In this document: piece after piece, positions 1-8,854 of the stretch
Numbering within the stretch: position 1 is the stretch's first letter
Layout: each line of letters begins with the position of its first letter
Source: Pelagihabitans sp965238025
GTDB lineage: Bacteria; Bacteroidota; Bacteroidia; Flavobacteriales; Flavobacteriaceae
DNA: 64,000 nucleotides
Direction: 5' to 3'
NCBI GenBank assembly: GCA_965238025.1
Contig: OZ250162.1
Span: 3,782,001-3,846,000, forward strand
Program-made: the position numbers and the translations under genes
Notes under the pieces: model-generated
Told to the model about the DNA's origin: nothing
Databases searched by the model: none
Seen by the model: only the letters and a program-made list of their open reading frames with translations

Positions 1-820
1 GGCCTTCGACAATACCATCAACCCGGTACAATGGGTTACTTTCACCCTGTACTCCACCTTGTAGCCTCACTTCACCACCAAAATTATCTTTAGGTCCCCT
101 AGAAATAAAATTATAAATCCCTCCAGGTCCATTTAGGGCAGTAATAGCAGCACTTCCCCCCCGCACTGCCTCCACCTTACTGGTAGTAATATCGGTACGT
201 TGAAAAATTTCAGGCCCATAATACGAATGCTGTACCAAACTAACCGGAAGTCCATCTTCCTGCAGTGAAACATAATACCAGCCAATATCATCTTCGGCGG
301 AAGCGGAAACTCCTCGTGTATACACTTTGGTAAAAACTTCTCCGGCAGAAGGATCGGTAAAAGTACCTGGGATAAGTTGCAAGAGGTCGGCCGAACCCCG
401 AGGCACTACATTCTTTATGGTTTTGGAATCTAAGATAGTAACCGCAGTACTCGATTCTAATTGATAGCGCGGGTCAAACGTACCGGTAACAACAACATTT
501 TGAAGGTTTAGAGGATCATCTTCCAAGGTAACGGAAAATGACAAATCCTCCTCTCCTACTTCTACCGTTTCAAAATAGGTCTTAACACCAATATATGAAA
601 TGGTCAATTTATAAGTACCGGATGGCACTCCATTAATCTCATAAAGACCCTGCATATTGGTAATTGCGAACTCATTTGTAGGTTGCAGGTCTATATGCGC
701 CCCAGAGAGCGGCACGCCATTTTTATCTTTGACCTCACCACTAAGTGTCACTTGAGAAAAAATAGGATTGAAAACAGATGAAACTACAATAAGAAATAAT
801 AGGGCAAAAAAATTATTCAT
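1..820 (-). CDS. TonB-dependent receptor, N-terminal part (cut by window edge)
   Basis: Reading the minus strand from the ATG at 820 gives an uninterrupted frame to the window edge, about 273 codons. It begins with a signal peptide (MNNFFALLFLIVVSS, likely cleaved after IFSQ near residue 23). A carboxypeptidase-regulatory-like beta-sandwich follows (about residues 24-110, containing LSGEVKDKNGVPLSGA). Next comes a plug-like domain with the VTGTFDPR stretch, LQLIPGTF and VEAVRGGSAAI. This order is typical of Bacteroidota outer-membrane TonB receptors for siderophores or glycans. The beta-barrel and C-terminus lie outside the window, so the substrate cannot be judged. It has no operon partner inside the window, because the next gene is a small unrelated one. 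Confidence 0.88.
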   Translation of the reverse strand, partial: MNNFFALLFLIVVSSVFNPIFSQVTLSGEVKDKNGVPLSGAHIDLQPTNEFAITNMQGLYEINGVPSGTYKLTISYIGVKTYFETVEVGEEDLSFSVTLEDDPLNLQNVVVTGTFDPRYQLESSTAVTILDSKTIKNVVPRGSADLLQLIPGTFTDPSAGEVFTKVYTRGVSASAEDDIGWYYVSLQEDGLPVSLVQHSYYGPEIFQRTDITTSKVEAVRGGSAAITALNGPGGIYNFISRGPKDNFGGEVRLQGGVQGESNPLYRVDGIVEG

Positions 821-985
821 TGGTAGGGCTTTGCTGGTGCAAATATACCGCGGTTATTTCGAACCAAATGTCAATTTTCGACATTAATAAGCCCATAAAA
901 AGGGTGTTGATCATATATGTTCAAACACCCTTACTAGTATTGGATTCGGTACGTCTTTTTTCCAAATATCCTTCTTATAGAATGG

Positions 986-1267
986 TTATTTCTCCTTAAC
1001 TACCATTCTACAGGTCGGGCATTCAAAACCATGTCTACTGCTTTTTAGTTTTATACCATCAACATGTGTTACCACAAAGTCTTGTATAAAGGCATACTTG
1101 GCCGTAGCATCGTGATTATTTACAGCTATTTGCGAATCTTTAAATTTATCCCTGACAATATTGTCATATTCCTGGTCTCCCCAGCAATTAGGGCAAACTC
1201 CCTCAGGAACTTCAGAGAATTCATCCTTCTCTTTTTTCTTACCAAATAGTTTACTAAAAAAATTCAT
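986..1267 (-). CDS. small conserved-looking protein with two CxxC zinc-ribbon motifs
   Basis: 93 residues. A Lys-rich N-terminus (MNFFSKLFGKKKEKDEF) is followed by CPNC near residue 25 and CPTC near residue 85, a spacing that suggests a single zinc site formed by two knuckles. There is no signal peptide and no membrane segment, so a cytoplasmic protein is likely. The N-terminal aromatic/basic stretch could be an amphipathic membrane anchor. I do not recognise a functional family. It stands alone between the TonB receptor and purC, with about 165 bp downstream and 256 bp upstream that hold no other gene. Confidence 0.75.
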   Translation of the reverse strand: MNFFSKLFGKKKEKDEFSEVPEGVCPNCWGDQEYDNIVRDKFKDSQIAVNNHDATAKYAFIQDFVVTHVDGIKLKSSRHGFECPTCRMVVKEK

Positions 1268-1523
1268 AGGTGCCTTTTATAATTTAGTTGCGCATTCAAG
1301 GGTAGACAGAAAATTAAATCACCATCGTTGCGCATATTTACAATTATCTAAATGTAAGGATTTGATTTGATCTTTATAGAGATGTTTTTTGACTTTAAAT
1401 ATGTTTCACCAAAATATAATAAGCCTTATCATGGTGCAATAGTCCTCCCTATTCTACCTATAAATCTAAGCAAAAAGCTACCTGTAGTTTTGCCATAAAA
1501 GTGATGAAGGGTTCGTTTGAAAT

Positions 1524-2474
1524 TTACATTTTTAGATAAGACAACACATTACCTTCAATGCGTTGCTGAATATTAGAGGTATCTCCTTTAACAAAGGTTT
1601 CCCCGGTGATATTCTCAAATAATTCTATGTACCTATCAGAAACCGTTTTAATATAAGCATCCGACATTTCGGGTACTATCTGTCCTTCTAAACCTTGAAA
1701 ATCATTACTGATGAGCCATTGGCGAACAAATTCTTTAGATAGTTGTTTTTGTGCCTCTTCCCTATCTTGGCGCTCCTTATAACCGTCGGCATAAAAGTAG
1801 CGGGAAGAGTCGGGCGTATGAATCTCGTCGATTAGAACAATCGTACCATCCTTGGTTTTTCCAAATTCGTATTTGGTATCGACCAAAATCAAACCTCTTT
1901 GATCAGCTATTTCAGTTCCTCTTTTAAACAAAGCCCTGGTATACTTTTCTAAAATTATATAATCTTCCTCTGAAACGATTCCTCTTTTCAAAATATCACC
2001 TCGGGAAATATCCTCATCATGATTCCCCATCTCGGCCTTTGTGGCCGGCGTTATTATCGGTTCAGGAAACTTATCGTTCTCTTTCAAGCCGTTTTTCATT
2101 TCAACACCACATAGCGTGCGGTTACCAGCCTTATATTCCCGTGCAGCATGCCCAGACATATAACCGCGGATTACCATTTCTACTTTAAAAGGTTCGCATG
2201 CATGCCCGATGGCAACATTAGGGTCCGGAGTAGTTATCAGCCAATTTGGAACGATATCCGCCGTTTGCGCCATCATTTTTGTCGCAATCTGATTTAAAAT
2301 CTGACCTTTAAAAGGAATTCCCTTGGGCATGACCACATCAAAAGCGGACAGACGATCGGTTGCTACCATTACCAGCAAATCATTTTCTAGACGGTACACC
2401 TCACGTACCTTACCCTTATAGACACTTTTCTGCCCTGGAAAATTAAAGTTGGTATCGACTATGGTATTATTCAT
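1524..2474 (-). CDS. purC: SAICAR synthase (phosphoribosylaminoimidazole-succinocarboxamide synthase)
   Basis: 316 residues, the longer form of the enzyme that is common in Bacteroidota (the E. coli type is about 237). It joins CAIR and aspartate at the expense of ATP in de novo purine synthesis. Visible family motifs are YKGKVREVY near residue 20, ATDRLSAFD, RGYMSGHAAREY, LVDTKYEFG and DEIHTPDSSRYFY. The start MNNTIVDTNFNFPGQKS is the first ATG after an AT-rich spacer and puts the KVREVY motif at the usual place. The PhoH-like gene lies upstream on the same strand, 87 bp away, so co-transcription is possible. Confidence 0.97.
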   Translation of the reverse strand: MNNTIVDTNFNFPGQKSVYKGKVREVYRLENDLLVMVATDRLSAFDVVMPKGIPFKGQILNQIATKMMAQTADIVPNWLITTPDPNVAIGHACEPFKVEMVIRGYMSGHAAREYKAGNRTLCGVEMKNGLKENDKFPEPIITPATKAEMGNHDEDISRGDILKRGIVSEEDYIILEKYTRALFKRGTEIADQRGLILVDTKYEFGKTKDGTIVLIDEIHTPDSSRYFYADGYKERQDREEAQKQLSKEFVRQWLISNDFQGLEGQIVPEMSDAYIKTVSDRYIELFENITGETFVKGDTSNIQQRIEGNVLSYLKM

Positions 2475-2561
2475 TATTAGGTTTGAGATTAAAAGCTAGG
2501 GATTCTAAGGTTTTTTTGAGCCTATACTGGAGATTGTTTCATTTCGAAATCCACATCAAAC

Positions 2562-3515
2562 CTAATTTTGATGTTCAAGATCTTTATAGGCATCAATAAT
2601 TTTTTTAACCAATTTATGACGAATCACGTCTTTATCGTCTAAATAAATAATACCAATGCCATCGGTATTTTTTAAAACCAGCAAGGCTTCCTTTAGACCT
2701 GAAGTAACCCTTCTGGGTAAATCTATTTGACCTGGATCACCCGTTATTAAAAATTGGGCATTCTTTCCCATCCTGGTAAGAAACATCTTCATTTGGGCGT
2801 GAGTAGTGTTCTGCGCCTCATCCAAGATAACAAAAGCATGGTCTAACGTTCTACCTCGCATAAAAGCCAATGGAGCGATTTGTATGGTTCCGTTTTCTAT
2901 AAAATGCGTAAGTTTTTCACTGGGGATCATATCACGTAAAGCGTCATACAAGGGCTGCATATATGGGTCGAGTTTTTCCTTAAGGTCGCCAGGTAAAAAC
3001 CCAAGGTTTTCTCCTGCCTCTACTGCCGGCCTCGTTAAAATAATTCGCTTTACCTGCTTTTCCTTTAGCGCCTTCACCGCTAGTGCAACTCCGGTATAGG
3101 TTTTACCTGTACCCGCGGGACCTATGGCGAAGATCATATCATTTTTCTTCGCCGAATCTACCAATTTGCGCTGATTTACCGTCTGTGCTTTTATGAGCTT
3201 TCCGTTGACGCCATGCACCAATGTTTCCCCACTCTTTTCCGGGGTCTGATAATCAGATGCAATATTACTGGTAAGCACCCTTTCAATAGAATTCTCATCT
3301 ATTTTATTGTACTTGGTAAAATGCGCTGTAATCATATCAAAGCGCCTTTCGAACTCCTCTAAAAGTTCCTCGTCGCCATATACTTTTATTTTACTGCCCC
3401 TCGCCACTATCTTCAACTTGGGAAAGTGCTTTTTTAATAAATCTATGTTCTCGTTTTGTTGCCCAAAAAAGTCCCTGGGACTAATATCTGTAAGTTCTAG
3501 AATAAGTTCGTTCAA
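2562..3515 (-). CDS. PhoH-like/YbeZ-type P-loop ATPase
   Basis: 317 residues. An N-terminal KH-like segment (about 1-75) is followed by the PhoH ATPase domain. Walker A GPAGTGKT is at residues 132-139, Walker B with sensor is in VILDEAQN near 229-236, and LTRPAVEAGE and ITGDPGQIDLP are characteristic of the family. PhoH-like proteins of this length are cytoplasmic ATPases or putative RNA helicases connected with RNA and ribosome metabolism (YbeZ works with the endonuclease YbeY). No YbeY gene is visible in the window. The start MNELILELTD fits the usual family N-terminus. Confidence 0.95.
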   Translation of the reverse strand: MNELILELTDISPRDFFGQQNENIDLLKKHFPKLKIVARGSKIKVYGDEELLEEFERRFDMITAHFTKYNKIDENSIERVLTSNIASDYQTPEKSGETLVHGVNGKLIKAQTVNQRKLVDSAKKNDMIFAIGPAGTGKTYTGVALAVKALKEKQVKRIILTRPAVEAGENLGFLPGDLKEKLDPYMQPLYDALRDMIPSEKLTHFIENGTIQIAPLAFMRGRTLDHAFVILDEAQNTTHAQMKMFLTRMGKNAQFLITGDPGQIDLPRRVTSGLKEALLVLKNTDGIGIIYLDDKDVIRHKLVKKIIDAYKDLEHQN

Positions 3516-3600
3516 AGAATGTCGGAGTTAGATAACATGTTATAGAATATTGTAAACCGTATTAAACTTTTACCATAGTTGTGCATCGAAACTAAATCGC

Positions 3601-3705
3601 ATGAATCTTGCCAATTTCAGCGCCTTCATGTTTAAAAAATCCTTTTGTAAAGCCACAAAAGCTTCTTCCGATGACCCTTGGGAGGGGCAGAAACAAAAAG
3701 TTTAA
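3601..3705 (+). CDS. doubtful 34-codon ORF in the PhoH/SAM-hydrolase intergenic region
   Basis: An ATG at 3601 opens a 34-codon frame (MNLANFSAF..., ending EGQKQKV) in the divergent gap between the PhoH-like gene and the SAM hydroxide adenosyltransferase. The composition is not obviously hydrophobic or Cys-rich. I recognise nothing in it, and it may be chance. The rest of the 3516-3804 gap is AT-rich and presumably holds the two divergent promoters. Confidence 0.15.
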   Translation: MNLANFSAFMFKKSFCKATKASSDDPWEGQKQKV

Positions 3706-3804
3706 TTCAGTTCAACTTTCTAAGGCTGTTTTTTTGTTTAATTTTGTTCAACAAATTTAGGTAAAATTCCGTTTTCTTAATCAAAAACATATCAACATTG
3801 CTGC

Positions 3805-4635
3805 ATGGCAATCATCACTTTAACTACAGACTTTGGGCTTAAAGATCACTTTGTAGGCGCTTTAAAAGGTAGTATCTATAAAGAGTTGGCCGATGCCAAG
3901 ATTGTAGACATTTCCCATAACATAAGTCCGTTCAATATTCATGAATGTGCCTATATTCTTAAAAACTCCTATAAAAATTTCCCCGAAGGTACCGTTCATA
4001 TAGTAGGGGTTGATGCCGAGCCCACCCCAGAGAACCAACATATTGCGATTTTGGTAGACGGGCACTATTTTATTTCAGCAAACAATGGTGTGGTACGACT
4101 GATTACTTCAGAAATTGAAGCAGAAAAAGTCGTAAAAATAGACATTCCCAATCCAGAACAAGGCTCCTTTCCCGTACTTGACGTTTTTGTTAAAGTTGCC
4201 TGCCATGTTGCCCGTGGGGGTACTTTAGAGGTCGTTGGCAAAAACTTTACCGAACTTACAGAACTCAAGGTAAATGCTCCAAGTGTAACGGATAATGACA
4301 ATAAAATAGTAGGCAGCGTTGCCTATATTGATAATTATGGCAATGTAGTAACCAACATTCACAAAAATTTCTTTGATGCCTATCGAAAAGGGAGGGATTT
4401 TGAATTGAACGCCAGAACCGCTTCTATAAAAACAATTCACCATAAATACAGTGATATTATAAATTTTAATCTTGAAAAGGGAAAAAGGGCCGGTGCAGGT
4501 AGTTTGTTGGCCTTGTTTAACACCTCTGACTATATAGAATTGGCCATATACAAGAGCGACCTAAATACCGTAGGTGGGGCGTCTAGTCTCTTAGGACTGG
4601 ATTATCGTGATACCATTACCATAAGTTTTATATAA
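3805..4635 (+). CDS. SAM hydroxide adenosyltransferase (DUF62 / chlorinase-fluorinase superfamily)
   Basis: 276 residues. TLTTDFGLKDHFVGALKG at the N-terminus is the hallmark of the SAM-dependent halogenase-like superfamily. In ordinary bacteria these enzymes use water or hydroxide to split S-adenosylmethionine into adenosine and methionine. Further family features are ISHNISPFNIHECAY, the ISANNGVVRL segment and a C-terminal beta domain with SVAYIDNYGNVVTNI. I see no sign of the fluorinase-specific insertion and make no claim of halogenation. The stop codon overlaps the next start (TAATG at 4633-4637), so it is translationally coupled to the small monooxygenase-like gene. Confidence 0.92.
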   Translation: MAIITLTTDFGLKDHFVGALKGSIYKELADAKIVDISHNISPFNIHECAYILKNSYKNFPEGTVHIVGVDAEPTPENQHIAILVDGHYFISANNGVVRLITSEIEAEKVVKIDIPNPEQGSFPVLDVFVKVACHVARGGTLEVVGKNFTELTELKVNAPSVTDNDNKIVGSVAYIDNYGNVVTNIHKNFFDAYRKGRDFELNARTASIKTIHHKYSDIINFNLEKGKRAGAGSLLALFNTSDYIELAIYKSDLNTVGGASSLLGLDYRDTITISFI

Positions 4636-4919
4636 TGCTCGTACGGATTGTAAAAATGGTTTTTAAAAAGGAAAATATTGCTGATTTTGAGCAATTGTTC
4701 CTTGAAAATAGAACTAAAATCAGGGGTTTTAAAGGCTGTACCTTTTTGGAATTATATCGAGATAAGAACGATTCCAGTATTTACTTTACCTATAGTCATT
4801 GGGAGAATGCGGACTATTTGGAAGAATATAGGAAATCGGAACTCTTCAAAGGGGTTTGGTCAAAAACAAAAGTGCTTTTTGATAAAAAGCCAGAGGCCTG
4901 GAGCGTGGAAAAGATTTAG
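4635..4919 (+). CDS. antibiotic-biosynthesis-monooxygenase-like (ABM fold) small protein
   Basis: 94 residues. The sequence (VRIVKMVFKKENIADFEQLF near the start, then CTFLELYRDK, YFTYSHWENADYLEEY and LFKGVW) matches the dimeric ferredoxin-like ABM fold of putative quinol monooxygenases and heme-degradation relatives. The enzymatic role cannot be told from the sequence. The start overlaps the stop of the upstream SAM-hydrolase gene by one base, so the pair forms an operon. The UAG stop at 4917-4919 is followed, in the same frame, by 74 further open codons that encode a membrane segment (separate entry). Confidence 0.85.
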   Translation: MLVRIVKMVFKKENIADFEQLFLENRTKIRGFKGCTFLELYRDKNDSSIYFTYSHWENADYLEEYRKSELFKGVWSKTKVLFDKKPEAWSVEKI

Positions 4920-5144
4920 AAAGGCGATAAAGATTTTTTCGTAAAGCCCTTTAATTACCCCTTTACTGATACAGGACTTATAAACATTAAAAATAAGAAC
5001 GTCCCGATTCCTTTTTTGGATGAGGTAAAAGTAACTAGGCAACGAACTAAATGGCTACTACTGATTATTGGGCTTCCCATCGGGTTAGTTGCTATTTTTA
5101 TCCTATTGCTCAACTATTTTAGAAAGTGTAGTTTTGCTGCTTAG
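4920..5144 (+). pseudogene. open in-frame extension after the ABM gene stop, encoding a single-span membrane peptide; start unclear
   Basis: The frame of the ABM gene continues after its UAG for 74 codons to a second UAG at 5142-5144. The translation reads like real protein: FFVKPFNYPFTDTGL, then VPIPFLDEVKVTRQRTKW, then a hydrophobic helix LLLIIGLPIGLVAIFILLL followed by NYFRKCSFAA. There is no ATG. Possible readings are a small membrane protein starting at TTG 5016 (42 aa), a gene that lost its start codon, or stop-codon read-through. I infer a real or recently decayed gene from the coherent amphipathic-plus-membrane pattern. The remainder of the gap to dnaN holds the putative dnaN promoter. 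Confidence 0.4.
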
Positions 5145-5183
5145 ATGTTGATAAGTTTGTTTCGATAAAAAGGGGAATTCAAA

Positions 5184-5191
5184 TATCTTTG
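5184..5191 (+). promoter_or_regulatory. putative dnaN promoter -7 box
   Basis: TATCTTTG fits the Bacteroidota -7 consensus TAnnTTTG and lies 62 bp before the dnaN start. A TTTG at 5156-5159 could serve as the -33 element, although its 24-bp spacing is slightly long. Inferred by motif only. Confidence 0.4.
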
Positions 5192-5253
5192 TTTTCACGC
5201 TATTTATTTAGAAGCGGGTTATTTTCGCCTTAAATTATACAAAAAAAAGCCAA

Positions 5254-6372
5254 ATGAAATTTATCGTATCCAGCACCTATCTTTTAAAGCAACTTCAGGT
5301 TTTAGGCGGTGTTATCAATAACAGTAACACCTTGCCAATTTTGGATAACTTTTTGTTCGATTTGAATAAGGACAAACTCACGGTCTCCGCCTCCGACCTA
5401 GAGACAACAATGAGTTCGGTTTTAAAGGTAGATTCAGATAACGAAGGCGTTATCGCCGTTCCTGCAAGGCTTTTATTAGAAACACTAAAGACTTTTCCGG
5501 AACAACCATTAACATTTGTTGTAGAAGATAATAATACGGTTGAAATTAGCTCTAATCATGGTAAGTATGCCCTAGCATATGCAGATGGAGCTGAATTCCC
5601 GAAGGCTGTAGAGTTAGCCGATCCAAGTTCAACCACTGTTTTGGGTGATATTTTAGCAACGGCCATTAACAAAACTATTTTTGCAGCTGGCAATGACGAC
5701 CTTCGCCCAGTAATGAGCGGTGTGTTTTTTCAATTTTCTACGGAGAACCTAACCTTTGTAGCTACCGATGCCCATAAATTGGTAAAATACCAACGTTCAG
5801 ATGTGAGTGCTTCACAAGTTGCCGAGTTTATCATGCCTAAAAAACCATTGACCTTATTAAAAGGTATTTTGGCGGGAAGTGAGTCTGATGTTACCATTTC
5901 ATACAATGACAGCAACGCTAAATTCAGTTTTGAGGATACCGAACTGATTTGTAGGTTAATTGATGGAAAGTATCCAAATTATGAGGCAGTTATTCCAAAA
6001 GAAAACCCAAACAAGTTATCGATATCAAGAAATCAATTTTTGAGTTCGGTGCGTCGGGTTTCCATTTTCTCGAATAAGACCACACACCAGATCAGATTGA
6101 AAATTGCCGGAGCAGAACTTAATATTTCTGCAGAGGATATTGACTATAGTAATAAGGCCGAAGAACGTTTGACCTGTTCTTATCAAGGTGACGATATGCA
6201 GATTGGTTTTAATTCCCGTTTCTTGACCGAAATGTTGAATAATCTTTCGTCTGATGAAGTATCCTTAGAAATGAGCTTGCCAAACCGAGCTGGCATCCTG
6301 ACACCAGCAGATGGCCTGGATGAAGGTGAAAATGTTACCATGTTGGTAATGCCGGTGATGTTGAACAATTAA
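5254..6372 (+). CDS. dnaN: DNA polymerase III beta subunit (sliding clamp)
   Basis: 372 residues, the normal length for the bacterial clamp, with three repeated clamp domains of about 120 residues each. Recognisable segments are LQVLGGVINNSNTLPIL near residue 12, LETTMSSV, DDLRPVMSGVFFQF, VATDAHKLV and LIDGKYPNYEAVIP. The C-terminal LVMPVMLNN takes the place of the usual MPMRL-type tail, as in other Bacteroidota. The protein encircles DNA and tethers the replicative polymerase. It is not beside dnaA or recF here, which is normal in this phylum. Confidence 0.97.
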   Translation: MKFIVSSTYLLKQLQVLGGVINNSNTLPILDNFLFDLNKDKLTVSASDLETTMSSVLKVDSDNEGVIAVPARLLLETLKTFPEQPLTFVVEDNNTVEISSNHGKYALAYADGAEFPKAVELADPSSTTVLGDILATAINKTIFAAGNDDLRPVMSGVFFQFSTENLTFVATDAHKLVKYQRSDVSASQVAEFIMPKKPLTLLKGILAGSESDVTISYNDSNAKFSFEDTELICRLIDGKYPNYEAVIPKENPNKLSISRNQFLSSVRRVSIFSNKTTHQIRLKIAGAELNISAEDIDYSNKAEERLTCSYQGDDMQIGFNSRFLTEMLNNLSSDEVSLEMSLPNRAGILTPADGLDEGENVTMLVMPVMLNN

Positions 6373-6610
6373 ACGGTTATGCTGAGTAATAAACCGATAT
6401 CGTAAGTCCTTTCTGAAGCCTTTGTAATAGGGCGTTATTTTTTTCAACTTGCATTTAATCAGTTTAATTTGACCGTCTACCCCAGATTTTAAACCATTCA
6501 TACATTTCCTCTTAGTTAACAGGTAGTTCAGCTTAAATATTTTTCCATTACTTACTGATTTTCATACCTTTACGTATATTCTCCCTTTAACCAAAAAATA
6601 GTATCGTATT

Positions 6611-7708
6611 ATGAAAAATGTTACCAAGATTATCCTAGGTCTCTGCTTCTTGTTTTTATCCTGCGAAACGGATAAGATAGGCTATGGAGATGAGTTAGAA
6701 AGTATCACGGCAAAAAGTGCCAAGAACAAAGTAAAGACTAAAGTAAAATCGAGCGGTCCAGAACTGGTGAAAAACTGTATGGTTGTTAATGCCGATCGTT
6801 GCGAATTAAACGGTTATGCCCCAGCAAGTTTCTGGTGGCCTAACGTAGGCGAAGGTGGTCCCCAGGGTCTGTTCTCTGTAAGCGATGTTTATCAAATGAC
6901 TTATTCGGAATACGATAATGGTGATATCAACATAAAAGGTGAGACGGAGCTTAACGGTTGCGTTGTAAGTGTTGATGTTTGGCTAGTTGATGGCAAAAAC
7001 TTTGAAGATTGGTCCGCAGGAGGCGGATTATTTAAGGATGAACGGGAAAGTTCTAGTTGTTCGGACGTAGTAGCCGATGACCTACTTTACTATTTGGTAG
7101 ATGAATCCCGAAGCAGTATGACGGCATCTGGTTGTGCTGAAAGAGACGGAGAATACACGGTTTCACACCGTCCTTCTGACCAGAGATATGCCTTTCAGGT
7201 AGGGCCAGGCGGTGCCCTTTTTGACACTGGCAATGATTTTGGCGTTAGTGGTTGGGCCTGGGCGATCAACAATGATACCGGAGAGGAACATATTCTTGAC
7301 TTCAACTTCGTAACCGAATGTGAAGTAAGCTGTGAAACAGCTTTTGCAAGAGGTGATAACGGTGATACCTGTTTTATAGGTAATGGTTTCAACAGATGGG
7401 GTTGGACAATCGGTCCTCTTACCGAAGGCGATTATTCGTATGAAGTATACGCCGGTGCCGGACAGTGCGATATTGATAAGGGCGAATTGGTAGGTACCGT
7501 TGATGTTAGTTATATGGGTGGTGATGTCACCGTAACCTATAACATCGATCCAGCCTATACGGTGGAAGAAACACACACCTATGCAGGTTACGATATGTTC
7601 CCTACAGGAAATAATGGTAGGCCTACCGTAGCACCGGGTCAATATACCATTGGTGAAGATCTAAAAGGAGAAATCTATGTTATTGCCCATGCGGTAGTAT
7701 GTGAATAG
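6611..7708 (+). CDS. secreted lipoprotein of unknown function
   Basis: 365 residues. The N-terminus MKNVTKIILGLCFLFLSCETDK has a lipobox (LSC) at about residue 19, so it should be lipid-anchored. The mature part is acidic and rich in Gly, Tyr and Cys (several probable disulfides), with beta-type composition such as FWWPNVGEGGPQGLFSV and GFNRWGWTIGPLTEGDYSYE. I do not recognise a family. It is a single-gene unit: about 240 bp of non-coding sequence precede it and a strong terminator follows. A TACCTTTA at 6565-6572 is a weak -7 candidate. Confidence 0.75.
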   Translation: MKNVTKIILGLCFLFLSCETDKIGYGDELESITAKSAKNKVKTKVKSSGPELVKNCMVVNADRCELNGYAPASFWWPNVGEGGPQGLFSVSDVYQMTYSEYDNGDINIKGETELNGCVVSVDVWLVDGKNFEDWSAGGGLFKDERESSSCSDVVADDLLYYLVDESRSSMTASGCAERDGEYTVSHRPSDQRYAFQVGPGGALFDTGNDFGVSGWAWAINNDTGEEHILDFNFVTECEVSCETAFARGDNGDTCFIGNGFNRWGWTIGPLTEGDYSYEVYAGAGQCDIDKGELVGTVDVSYMGGDVTVTYNIDPAYTVEETHTYAGYDMFPTGNNGRPTVAPGQYTIGEDLKGEIYVIAHAVVCE

Positions 7709-7732
7709 ATAGTTTTCCATCTCAAATAAAAA

Positions 7733-7761
7733 AACCTCTCTGATAATCTTTCAGAGAGGTT
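7733..7761. terminator. bidirectional rho-independent terminator
   Basis: An 11-bp perfect stem, AACCTCTCTGA / TCAGAGAGGTT, with a 7-nt loop, an A-run before it and a T-run after it. It sits between the convergent lipoprotein and DUF4870 genes and can serve both. Confidence 0.9.
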
Positions 7762-7796
7762 TTTTATTATTAGGTTCTTCGGTATTATAACATCTC

Positions 7797-8159
7797 CTAG
7801 ATAAACTTAACCGTTGCAAAATAACTGGGAGCTTCTCCGTTGGCAGCCTTAATAGCATTAACGATAGGAAGTATAAATCCTACTATGCCAACGAATAAAA
7901 AGCCAAGTAGGCCGAGCCCAAACAAAAGTATTGCAGGGATACTGATAACCAACCATAGCAACATGCTCAATTGAAAGTTGATGATAGATTTACCATGTGC
8001 ATCCATTCCATGAACGGAATCTTTTGAAGTTAACCAGATAACAAGCGGAACAATAAGTCCACCAAAACCAGTTACATAAGTCAATAGTTGTGATGCGTGT
8101 GTTAAGGCCAACAATTGGTTATCGGTCCTTTGTGTTGATTTTTGATTGATGATTTCCAT
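7797..8159 (-). CDS. DUF4870 (Tic20-like) membrane protein
   Basis: 120 residues with three or four hydrophobic helices (LLTYVTGFGGLIVPLVIWLT, then LLWLVISIPAILLFGLGLLG and GIVGFILPIVNAI). The MDAHGKSIINFQLS segment between the first two is the signature of DUF4870/Tic20-like proteins. Function is unknown, and the family is widespread as a small inner-membrane protein. The start MEIINQKSTQRTDNQL is the first ATG. It is monocistronic, with a terminator at its 3' end. Confidence 0.88.
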   Translation of the reverse strand: MEIINQKSTQRTDNQLLALTHASQLLTYVTGFGGLIVPLVIWLTSKDSVHGMDAHGKSIINFQLSMLLWLVISIPAILLFGLGLLGFLFVGIVGFILPIVNAIKAANGEAPSYFATVKFI

Positions 8160-8225
8160 AATAGATTGTTTTACGGGGTTCTTACCTATAAGACATGATT
8201 TTATGAAAAATGTTACAAAAAACGA

Positions 8226-8714
8226 TTATTGTTTTCGTTCCAGTTTTACCAACTTCTGATTGTTCTTTGCAATATTAAGCTCTAGTTTGTTAATTTTTTT
8301 GTTCAGTTTCATTTCATCAACCGGTGAAAGTTTGCCCTTGCTCCGCTCTCTTGCAATCTTACTTTCTAATTTTGAAATCTTGATTTTGTCCTTCTCTATC
8401 GATTCTTTTTTAGAATTGATGGCCTTGGCAAGTTTCTCCTGCTTTTTCAACTCTTTTTCGGCCTTCTTACGTTCCTTTTCGGCTTTTTTAGCGTCTTTTT
8501 CTACCTTTTTTGCCTCCTTTTCGGCCTTTTCCTGCTCTTTTTGGGCTTTTTTTTCTGCTTTTTCGGCCTCTTGTGCCGCTTTCAGCTCTTCAGCCTGTTG
8601 ATCATAATTTTCTTGGGCAACAACCACCGAATCAATAGGTTGTTCTGTCTCTTGTGCCGAAATCGTAAAAACAAAGGCAAACACCGCTAAAGCAGTACAC
8701 AATACATTTTTCAT
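8226..8714 (-). CDS. secreted Lys/Glu-rich coiled-coil protein
   Basis: I place the start at the ATG at 8714 because MKNVLCTALAVFAFVFTISAQ is a clean signal peptide. The longer frame to 8864 would put 50 non-signal residues before it and run into the divergent mnmE start. The mature part (about 140 residues) is almost all charged heptads, with repeats of the KAEKEAKK type and then KAINSKKESIEKDKIKISK, giving a long periplasmic coiled coil. No family function can be named. It could be a structural or cell-envelope spacer. Confidence 0.75.
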   Translation of the reverse strand: MKNVLCTALAVFAFVFTISAQETEQPIDSVVVAQENYDQQAEELKAAQEAEKAEKKAQKEQEKAEKEAKKVEKDAKKAEKERKKAEKELKKQEKLAKAINSKKESIEKDKIKISKLESKIARERSKGKLSPVDEMKLNKKINKLELNIAKNNQKLVKLERKQ

Positions 8715-8854
8715 GGGTAAATTTAAATAGTTAATAGTTATTCGAAGATATAAAATATTAAGATGAGTGGTTATACGTTTCATAAAATTATAAGGTTCGT
8801 TCAAGGTGTTTTTAGCCACCTTGATTTTAACTATTTTAGCAGCAAATAAATCGA

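Noticed and set aside
3805..4635. Halogenase (fluorinase/chlorinase) assignment for the SAM-hydrolase gene
   Set aside because: The widespread DUF62 hydroxide adenosyltransferases share these motifs, and no halogenase-specific insertion or biosynthetic neighbours are visible.
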